From Cladorhizidae sp. MBARI D1340-BT2 (Eukaryota > Porifera > Demospongiae > Poecilosclerida > Cladorhizidae), in assembly GCA_028752905.1 (NCBI GenBank), contig JAQNBH010000006.1, forward strand, positions 28,166,508-28,230,507: DNA of 64,000 nucleotides. Direction: 5' to 3'. Below, piece after piece: positions 56,383 through 64,000 of the stretch. Position 1 is the stretch's first letter. Every line of letters starts with the position of its first letter. The notes beneath the pieces were generated by a model that did not search any database, was not told the DNA's origin, and saw only the letters and a list, made by a program, of their open reading frames with translations. Position numbers and translations under genes: made by a program.

Positions 56383-57698
56383 CTAATCAGAGGGTCGTCA
56401 CATTTAAAACAGCAACCATAGACTTAAAGGTAGATGGAATAACTAAGTCCATGGATGTGTTTGTAGTTGGTGAGGATACAAAGCATGTTCTGTTGGGAAA
56501 GGACCACCCCTGGGTGAGGTCTTGGATTGCTGGAAGATCCAAGCCAAGGGTGCTGGCAGATGATCCTGTACCATTACCTGGGTTCAAAGTCAGGCACTAG
56601 TGGCAGAGAAAGCCTCTAACCAGATTGAGGATAGCAAGGATGGCACTTGCACTAGGCAGCTACCCCTTACACTACCGAAATTGCATGAAAAACCAATACC
56701 CCAACCCAGAAGGAAGAAAGCCAAAACAACCTAAACTAGTTACTTGTGATCGTGTTGACCATGAGACAGATAGCTTATTAACAGAAGTAGAGGAAGTGAG
56801 CACTGATACCAGTCCCAAGAGGAGGACACTCACATCAATTCTTCTGCTAATGATGAATTGCTGAGTGGGTACATGTACAAGGGAGATGAGGCAATAGAAG
56901 AGATATTGAGGCAGGAAACCTTCAAGGGTTAGAGGGAGGTCATGTGAGTGAGTTGCCGTTTCTGACACTTACAAAAGGGAATGTGGAAATGCTGGCTCTA
57001 ACAGAACAGCAAAGAAGGATGGGACTTTAGAGGAGATCAGGTCTAAGGCTGATAGGCAGGAAGATGAACACTTCTATCTGGGAGGTGTAATATTGCATAG
57101 CAAACGGGCTGACCCAGGGAGAGAGTTCACCAGAGTGGTGGCCCCCTCTTGTAGGTGCAAGGAGACATTAACAGCTCTACACAAACAGGCCTACGAAAAT
57201 GAAGAAAGCTACAAAGAAAAATCTAAACAGGCCTATGATCAGAGATCCAAACCAAGGAGTTATGAACTCGGGGACATGGTGTTCTGTCACAACCCAGGGT
57301 TGACAGGAAAACTCCACTCAATTGGGATGGCCCGTACGAAGTCATAGCTAAACTGTCTGACTGTAACTATACAATAGCTGTCCCTAACAAAAGATCAAAA
57401 AAGCTAACCATCCACATTAACCGGCTTAATGAGTGGAAGATGCCACATGCTAATCTACTTAGACTCATTATGGCAGACAAATCTGAGGACACACCAAATT
57501 CCATAGGTAGTGTCAAGATGAATTTATCCAATGCTAGGAAATCACAGTTGAAGGCCATTCTAAAGTACCGTACCCTGAAAGGGCTGGGCTTGCTGAAACA
57601 CGACCAATGTGAAATCCATTTAGAGGAAGGAAACCCACTCTGCTTACCCCCCAACAGAATTGCCCCTGCAATGAAAAATGATCTTAAGAAGGAGATAG
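56383..57698 (+). pseudogene. pol: Protease tail and integrase remnant, right copy
   Basis: Frames shift several times. Segments: protease end (VFVVGEDTKHVLLGKDHPW near 56458-56515); acidic linker (56750-56930); integrase N-terminal piece near 56990-57150 (FYLGGVILHSKRADPGREFT); direct jump to the integrase C-terminal region (CKETLTALHKQAYENEE, 57158 onward; then GDMVFCHNPGLTGK; after a frameshift near 57330 YTIAVPNKRSKKLTIHIN). ORF 57440-57760 leads towards RT. The integrase core with its DDE residues is absent. Confidence 0.8.
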
Positions 57699-58276
57699 AT
57701 GAGCTTGGGTATACTCATTCCATCCAAAAGCCCATGGTCATCCCCTATGGTACCGCCTAGGAAAAAGGTGACTAGGGATGTACGACTCTGTATTGACTAC
57801 AGACAGCTAAATAAAGTCACAATCAATGACCCGCTCCAGATGCCATGCATTGAGGACCTACTGAGCCAACTGGCTAATGCTGTCTGGCTTTCCAAGATTG
57901 ATCTGAACAAGGGATTCTACCTGGTCCTTCTTGGTAGAGCCAGCCAGGATAAGACAGCTTTCTGCACCCCGTGGAGGAAATAAACATTTACCCGCATCCA
58001 TTTGGTCTCAAAAATGCATCAGCAGCTTTCCAAAGGTGCATGGAAAACACTCTAGATCATTTGAGAGACTGCTGCGCGACATATATTGATGATATATTAA
58101 TATTTTCTGCTACTTGGAAGGAACATGTACAACACATTGAAGAAGTGTTGAAAGCATTGGTAGATGCTGGGCTGACTACGAACCTAGACAAATGTGCACA
58201 GTCACTAGAGTATCTGGGACACCAAATTGGACATGGCTTTGTAAGTGTGCCAGAAGCTAAAGTTAAGGCGCACTGA
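57699..58276 (+). pseudogene. pol: Reverse transcriptase, right copy
   Basis: Motifs: ALGILIPSKSPWSSPMV after a stop near 57702; LCIDYRQLNKVTI (57785-57823); SKIDLNKGFYLV (57892-57927); frameshift near 57970-57983; PFGLKNASAAFQRCME (about 58000-58047); catalytic YIDDILIF (about 58083-58106); LEYLGHQIGHG (58207-58239). This is the standard Ty3/Gypsy order and spacing. A further stop at 58274 precedes RNase H. Confidence 0.92.
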
Positions 58277-58308
58277 AGGACTTCCATAGAACTAGGAATC
58301 AGAAAGGG

Positions 58309-58870
58309 TTGAGGGCTATCTTGGGGACCGCCAGTTACTACTGGAAATTTATACCTCATTTTGTTAGGTGGGCGGGTCCCCTGTTCGATGCCCTGAAGAA
58401 GGGTGCCACCTGTTGCCTGGAATTGAATAAGAGAGAGTCAGATGCATTTAACCATATTGTTTCTGTTCTATGTGACGAGCACTTGCTCATTATTCCCAGA
58501 GCTGATGATGAGCTGATTCTCCACACTGATGCCTCGATCCTCGGAATTGGTGCTGTACTCTCAGTAAAGAGGGAGGGAGAGGAACAACCCGTCGCCTACT
58601 TCTCTAAGCGAACCACTATGCCGAAACAAACTACACTGTTTCCGGACTCGAATGACTGGCTGTGGTCAAAGCTGTCGACCACTTTGCTATTCATCTAATT
58701 GGCCGCCACTTCACTGTCCTCACTGACTACCGGGCTCTGCTAGCTCGAAATGGTCTACTCGACTGACAGGCAGACTGATGCGCTAGGCACTGGCCCTACA
58801 GATGTTCCAGTTCGAACTTAATTACCAGCCAGGCATGTTAAATCACAACGCAGATGGATTGTCGTGACAA
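58309..58870 (+). pseudogene. pol: RNase H and element tail, right copy
   Basis: From the RT thumb/connection (RAILGTASYYWKFIPHFVRW) to RNase H with LHTDASILGIGAVL (about 58518-58560, catalytic Asp), PVAYFSKRT, and after a frameshift near 58660 a VLTDYRALL segment (about 58715) and a terminal NADGLSR-like motif near 58850. A short tail (58889-59071) continues. No integrase follows. Confidence 0.85.
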
Positions 58871-59018
58871 TGCTAGCCTGAAGATGAAGTGCTGGTGAGA
58901 GTAACTGAGGGAGCTAGGGAAACACCGCTGATTCCGTCGCCTATTAAAGTCTCAAACATGAGATCAGATCCACACTGCAACGGAGGACCTTCAGCTGGGG
59001 GAGGAGTTGTTTCATCTC

Positions 59019-59030
59019 AGGAAGGCGAGA
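59019..59030 (+). promoter_or_regulatory. Polypurine tract
   Basis: AGGAAGGCGAGA directly before the 3' LTR, the expected plus-strand primer site. One C interrupts it. Confidence 0.6.
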
Positions 59031-59400
59031 TGTTGAGGGCAGAATCATCAACATGGACCATGGATGACCTTTAGGCATTAACACATAGATTACTGAGGGA
59101 CAAGTTATGTCACACCAAACACACTTAGATATTATATAGCCTAATGTGTGCCTACCTAGTTATAGTATATGGAACTTTGCTGAGTGTATGTAAGAATGTG
59201 TGACATCCTGTTTCCTGATATAAGAACCCTGACTGACCGAGGTTCAGGAGATTTGCCTTGTCCTGTAATTGCAACCTTGTGTCTTCATTAATAATCTAAA
59301 TTCTCTGATTGCAAGATATGGGTGCTATTTACTTAAGCATAGCTCTGGTGGCAGCAATTTAGACCATCACTTGAGGATTAGACTGGACTAACACTCAACA
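59031..59400 (+). repeat. 3' LTR of the right Gmr1-like copy
   Basis: 370 bp, TGTTGAGGG at the start and CTCAACA at the end. Followed by GTGTC (59401-59405). Contains a TATA-like ATATAAGAACCC and an AATAATC stretch. It matches 3217-3598 in reverse complement. Confidence 0.92.
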
Positions 59401-59405
59401 GTGTC

Positions 59406-60360
59406 CCTGAGCAGAATGGCAGAGGAATATTCAGCCAGAGCAGCTCATTAAGTGAATATCCAATCTTACAAAATATTTAAATATCTGTGAAGACAGATGC
59501 TTTTGATGATGGTGGCATCCACCCGGAGTCAGGGAAGATTGCAGCTTGTGTAACAGTAGCTTCCATTGAGATGGGACTATTAGCACTCAGGCTTGGAGAG
59601 GTCAGAGGTGAGGACATAGAAGACTTGGAGGGAGGAAGAAACTCTAACAGATGGCAAAATAGCAATAGTACTGTCTTGTGCTCAAGTTCACAGACGCACC
59701 TATCTGCAAGCTAAAACAATAGAGCATGGTGTTCCATTACTTCATTAGTGCACATCCTATAATAGGTCACAGAGCAATGACATTACGAGGATGGTGATAA
59801 ATCAAACTTGAACTGGTAAGTGCTACAACTCTTAGCTTGACCTCAGTCAGTGATTAGTGGGGGGTATTATCTGGTAGAGGCATTTTTGTGAGATATCATC
59901 ACGAGTAATTTGTACCTAATTAGCTGCACACTATACATCTAGCGTGAGTGAAGTCACATTTTGCCAGCAAGCCAAGAGACCAGGATCTCTCTAAATAAAA
60001 TATCTCTAACAAGGGCATTCAGCTTTTGACTTGTTCCAGATGCTAGCAGGTCGGGGTTACACAAGTTGCACCCTTCTCTACAAATAAAAAAGCTAGTTAT
60101 TCAGAGAAGTTCCTCCGTGTTCCCTGTAGCAATAGAGATTGATACTTTGAAGGTTGGAGAAAGGTTTGAAGCAACCTCATTAAAAATGGAGCCTTCTCGG
60201 CATAATTATGTTATTTTTTAATGGAATTTACTCAAACATCCTCTATTGACAACAATTTTGATGGTGAGATTGTGAACGTCTTAGAAAAGTGATCACAAAT
60301 TTTGTGACTGCATGAGTATTGGTGGGACTTGGGAATTCTGCGAGTATTGTACCTGTGTAG
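59406..60360. other. Sequence outside the inverted duplication, no gene recognised
   Basis: Weak open frame 59487-59714 (DAFDDGGIHPESGKIAA) is unsupported by other signals. Nothing else seen. Confidence 0.4.
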
Positions 60361-60361
60361 T

Positions 60362-60640
60362 AGAGACATCGGTCAGTCTGCACCCCTAAGGGAAGTTCTA
60401 ACTTAAGTTTGTCTCTACGCATACCTTAAGGTAAGTTGTAACGTCTGTCTGTTCTTATGCACAACCAAAGGGAAGTAGATGTTTGTCTGTCTGGACACAC
60501 ACTCGAGGGAGGTTGTTACGTCTGTCCGTCCTTATGCAGGAAGTAGATGTCCATCTGTCTGTACACACACTCCAAGGGAAGTTGTAATGTCAGCCTCTCT
60601 GTATGCACCCCTAAGGGAAGTTGGCATGCCGACTAAACTT
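60362..60640 (+). repeat. Degenerate 55-60 bp tandem repeats
   Basis: Five or so diverged units share GTCTGTCTGT, TATGCACCCCTAAGGGAAGT and GGGAAGTTGTAA-like words. Non-coding. Confidence 0.75.
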
Positions 60641-60919
60641 CGCCTGAACAAGATAGATAGCGGAGTTGTTTTTGTTTGATCCAGATCCTGATGCAGGGCA
60701 ACCTTCAGGGATATATATGCACATTCACTTTTCACATTCCCGATGATGCCACACATATTGTGCAACATGGTTCATTATTACCAACAAACTACACCAGCTA
60801 CATTGGAGGTTGCATGTTGCAAGAAGTTAGCCAATGATGCTGTCTCTATCCCTGCTCTATTAGGAGAAAGCTGCAGTTACTGAAATGGAGAGATTTGAAG
60901 AGGATAGCACCTTCAGGAC

Positions 60920-61800
60920 TACATGACCCTAGCATCCAAGTCACCTGGTACTACATGACCAGTGTATCCAAGCCACCTGGTACTACATGACAAGCCACCT
61001 GGTACTACCTGACTAGTGTATCCAAGCCAACTGGTACTACATGACCAGTGTATCCAATTGGTACTACATGACCAGTGTATCCAAGCCACCTGGCTACATG
61101 ACCAGTGTATCCAAGCCACCTGGTACTACATGACCAGTGTATCCAAGCCACCTGGTACTACATGATCAGTGTATTCAAGCCACCTGGTACTACATGACCA
61201 GTGTATTCAAGCACCTTGGTACTACATGACCAGTGTATCCAAGCCACCTGGCACTACCTGACTAGTGTATCCAAGCCACCTGGTACTACATGACCAGTGT
61301 ATCCAAGCGACCTGGTACTACCTGACTAGTGTATCCAAGCCACCTGGTACTACATAACCAGTGTATCTAAGCCACCTAGTTCTACATGACCAGTGTATCC
61401 AAGCCACCTATTACTACATCACCAATGTATCCAAGCCACCTGGTACTACATGACCAGTGTATCCAAGCCACATGTTACTACCTGACTAGTGTATCCAAAC
61501 CACCTGGTACTACATGAACAATGTATCCAATTGGTACTACATGACCAGTGTATCCAAGCCACCTTATACTACATGACCAGTGTATCCTAGCCACCTGGTA
61601 CTACATGACTAGTGTATCCAAGCCACCTGGTACTACATGACCAGTGTATCCAATTGGTACTACATGACCAGTGTATCCAAGCCAACTGGAACTAAATGAC
61701 CAGTGTATCCAAGCCACCAGGTACTACATGACCAGTGTATCCAAGCCAACTGGTACTACATGACCAGTGTATCCAAGCCACTTGGGACTACATGACCACC
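60920..61800 (+). repeat. 32-bp minisatellite
   Basis: About 27 copies of a 32-bp unit containing TACATGACCAGTGTATCCAA and GCCACCTGG, with substitutions and some shortened units that skip GCCACC. The array stops where the next LTR begins. ORFs in it are artefacts. Confidence 0.95.
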
Positions 61801-61811
61801 TGGTTACATGA

Positions 61812-62445
61812 TGTCAGGGAATTCTATCTCCCTGACTGAGTTCACAACAGCCCGGGATGAAGCCAAACCAGCAGCTAGTGGAAAAGCCGTACACTAGATG
61901 TGTGGAAACCATGGTAGCAAGTGTGGGAACAGATGAAGGACCTCACCACCAGACACTATAAAGGATGTGGTCCACCTGCTTGAGGAAAGATCTACACACC
62001 CCTCACCTGATAAGACAAGTCATAGGATTGGTCGCCATGTGTCGGTGCCATGATGACCTGATGTCATCAAACCTAGTAGTTCGAACAGTATATAAGAAAC
62101 AGCTAGGGAGTAGTTAGCAGATACCTGAATATTGCCAGAGACTGCTGCAACCAGCAATTAAGAACTGTTAGATAAGAACCGACTGAACCTTTGTTATTGT
62201 GGTTGATATTGTGTCATGTTATCTTGTCATGGTTGGTGTATTTATGTTTCTCATAATTATAATACAACTATCTGTAGTTATATTTGGGAATCCAGCAATT
62301 CTGTTGAGAGTTGCTGAGTTTGGCTTGTTCCGAGGATTGCCAGTAGGACAGACTGGTAGTCAAAGATTAGTCGTCGCATGAAGACTAGGGATCTGCTCAG
62401 CCAGCTAAAGTTTCTGTACTGGGAGAAGGCTGGTTTTTCATGACA
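61812..62445 (+). repeat. 5' LTR of the fourth Gypsy element
   Basis: 634 bp with inverted ends TGTCA and TGACA. The first 30 bases can form a hairpin (GTCAGGGA and its inverse TCCCTGAC). It contains a TATAAGAAAC-like promoter word near 62091. The target duplication cannot be checked because the 3' end is outside the window. Confidence 0.8.
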
Positions 62446-62446
62446 T

Positions 62447-62466
62447 TGGTGGCAGCGATGGGATCC
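62447..62466 (+). promoter_or_regulatory. Primer-binding site (tRNA-Leu type)
   Basis: TGGTGGCAGCGATGGGATCC one base after the LTR. It matches the 27552 site except for a few bases. Confidence 0.75.
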
Positions 62467-62757
62467 ATGTTGAAAAAAAGGATCTACGTTACTATTGTAC
62501 CTCCAGCCTGAGTGAGAGGTTATGATTACATAAAAAAATTTGTTGTGATTAGTGGGAAACAGCCAAGGTCACTTGAGAACCTTGGGGCTTGTGAAACCAA
62601 ACCCAACTCTAGGTTATATTTTGTTTTGTGTAACCACTGAGTGTATTTTCCTTCGTGAGTGTGTATATTTCATTGTATTGTTATGGCTCTATCTCTGCGA
62701 TCTGGATTTAACTGACCCCCTCGCGACCACAACCTCATTGAGGGCCGTGTACCTCCC

Positions 62758-63951
62758 TTGGAACCAGTTGAATGCAGTGAGGATGATGAGCTGGGGAACA
62801 GCATCGCAAGGAATGGAGACTCTCCTCCACTCAGAGGACAAATGAATCGCTTCATGGGCCAATGGGCGGAGATGGAGCAGGCCATATCACAACGCGAAGA
62901 TGCCAGACAGGCCGAGGACCGACAACATGCCCAGCAGCAACAGGATCCGTGGAGCCAGGCCTTGGTGGACCAGAGACACCCTCCACCAGCGTTGGCTTTA
63001 CCAGTTGTAGCTACACCCAAACTGACCTTACATAAATTCGTTGAAGGCACTGATGACATGGGGGCATTCCTCAGCTCCTTCGAGGTGACCGCGCTAGCAA
63101 GCAAGTGGCCACAGCGTCTCTGGATTGTCTACATACAAAGTGTACTATCCGGCCAGGGCATGTTAGCCGTAACCTCCCTAACTATAGAAGAACAAGAAGA
63201 TTACGATCTAGTCTGTCAAACCCTCCGATCTACCTACCAGATTACAATGGAGTCATACCGGAAGAAGTTGTTTTACTTAACCTTCAGTCAAGACAAACCT
63301 GAAGGGTGGTTCCGAAACAGGAAGCAAGCCTGTTCCCGATGGTTGGCTTCTAGTGGTAAGTCAGCCCAAGAACTTATTTTGATTGAGCTTACTTTACAGT
63401 AACTTCCAAGGTGGCTAGAGAGCCGTATGCACCAGATGGTGCCTGGAAGTTATGAAAAACTCAAGGAGGCAGTGCTGAGATGTCCATGTACCTCACCAAG
63501 AGAGAAGGATGCAGTTCCAAGGACAGATCAAAAAGGAGGAAGAAGAACCCCTCCCCGAGACCACCGAGACAACAGAGGTGAACCCAGAGACAACAGAGGA
63601 CGTTTCCCCTACACCAGACTGTCCGAGCAAGGAAGACAACTCCCTTGTAACATTAACCCATGTAACATGAATATTCCTCAAGATAGAGGGCCAAGATCAG
63701 TTGAATCTTACAGGTGTGGGAAATTAGGTCACATGCAGAGGGATTGTCGTGTCAAAATAGAGAGAGGTAATTGTGCCCTTACTATGAGAAAGAAATTGCC
63801 TGAAAGGAATAGGAGAGTGACCATTAACAACCAGTCAGTGATAGCTTTGTTAGACACTGGCTGCACAAAAAGTATTGTGCATCCCCGGTGCATAGACCAG
63901 AAAGATAATCTTCCCTGGGAAATAGCATATACTACAGCGAGTTCAGCTTGA
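62758..63951 (+). pseudogene. gag: Gag and protease of the fourth Gypsy element, one in-frame stop
   Basis: Frame open from about 62713 to 63951 except for one TAA at 63400-63402; the homologous gag at 28205-29440 has a Lys codon there. Motifs: LHKFVEGTDDMGAFLSSFEV (similar to LQKFQEGSDDMGAFLDIFEV in the exonic element), LPRWLESRMHQMV, an Arg/Pro-rich linker, zinc knuckle YRCGKLGHMQRDC (about 63710-63750) with its first Cys changed to Ser, and protease LLDTGCTKSIVHPRC (about 63845-63890). A second stop at 63949 follows. The start codon is unclear; the first Met in frame is MNRFMGQW. The rest of the element is outside. Confidence 0.85.
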
Positions 63952-64000
63952 ACCCATTTCCCAGCAGCCAAGATAACCCTTCAGGTAGACAGATATGAGA

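Larger units (their letters stand above)
55440..59400 (+). mobile_element. Gypsy-type LTR retrotransposon with IN upstream of RT, right copy
   Basis: The same insertion as 1-3598, duplicated. Order: gag tail, CCHC knuckle, protease, integrase remnant, RT, RNase H, polypurine tract, 3' LTR. RNase H is followed directly by a short tail and the LTR, with no downstream integrase. The 5' LTR and gag start are gone. The GTGTC flank at 59401-59405 pairs with the left-arm 5' flank. Confidence 0.9.
43181..59405. repeat. Right arm of the giant inverted duplication
   Basis: Reverse-complement partner of 1-13566. It is longer because it holds a TTAA-flanked piggyBac-like element (49779-52460), an unmatched block (54281-55440) and about 0.9 kb more LINE (about 44870-45780). 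It lacks the left-arm block 5118-6800. The inner breakpoint is near 43180, where similarity to the transposase stops abruptly. The last shared landmark is the GTGTC target duplication after the LTR at 59401-59405. Whether similarity continues further out cannot be tested, because the left arm leaves the window first. Confidence 0.93.

Noticed and set aside
1..59405. Interpretation of the arms as terminal inverted repeats of one giant transposon such as a Polinton
   Set aside because: The spacer holds no polymerase, capsid, ATPase or integrase set, and the arms contain several unrelated elements; a segmental inverted duplication explains it better.
60920..61800. CRISPR-like array (32-bp unit)
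   Set aside because: Head-to-tail minisatellite without spacers.
1..64000. tRNA or rRNA genes
   Set aside because: I saw no A-box/B-box pair with cloverleaf potential and no rRNA core sequence. The tRNA-Leu-like words are retrotransposon primer-binding sites. A dedicated tRNA search could still find one.

Overview
This is a eukaryotic nuclear window made mostly of transposons and repeats. It shows GT-AG introns, Ty3/Gypsy LTR retrotransposons, LINE remnants, several DNA-transposon superfamilies, minisatellites, and no operon-like gene packing. The mix (Gypsy elements, an IS630-like transposase, piggyBac, hAT, a C48 peptidase gene) suits an invertebrate animal, possibly a sponge or cnidarian. 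The species is a guess. No intact host gene was found; coding regions are broken genes, transposon genes, or short exon-like pieces of unknown identity.

The dominant feature is a very large inverted duplication. Positions 1-13566 (left arm, running off the window) are the reverse complement of about 43181-59405 (right arm), separated by a 29.6 kb spacer. Each arm carries, from outside inward: a Gypsy element whose integrase remnant lies upstream of the reverse transcriptase, non-coding sequence, two or three conserved short ORFs, a broken CobW/G3E-GTPase gene, a LINE fragment and an IS630/Tc1-mariner-like transposase gene cut by the inner breakpoint. The same 5-bp target duplication (GTGTC) flanks the 5' LTR in the left arm and the 3' LTR in the right arm, so one ancestral insertion was copied. 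The arms later changed independently: a 2.7 kb TTAA-flanked piggyBac-like element sits only in the right arm, about 1.7 kb at 5118-6800 only in the left, about 1.2 kb at 54281-55440 only in the right, and 0.9 kb of LINE and about 110 bp of the CobW gene are missing from the left.

The spacer (13567-43180) begins with weak coding-like fragments (14.2-17.2 kb), low-complexity DNA and a 39-bp minisatellite (18.95-19.6 kb). A 3.04 kb TIR transposon follows (21648-24687); one exon of its gene is inverted and one TIR holds a MITE. Next come exon-like fragments and a broken C48/Ulp1-like peptidase gene (26.2-29.9 kb) with a Gypsy element (27023-29516, target duplication GCCAC) inserted in its catalytic-Cys exon. 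A scrambled third Gypsy family (30.7-33.6 kb), a tetranucleotide G-rich microsatellite, a hAT transposase pseudogene (33.86-35.3 kb), a hAT-type MITE, diverged segmental duplications (36.5-42.1 kb) and two near-identical 349-bp direct repeats complete the spacer.

Right of the duplication are degenerate tandem repeats, a 32-bp minisatellite (60.92-61.8 kb) and the 5' part of a fourth Gypsy element (LTR 61812-62445, then gag and protease) running off the window. Three of the Gypsy families have primer-binding sites matching the 3' end of animal tRNA-Leu, and the third family's are related variants.
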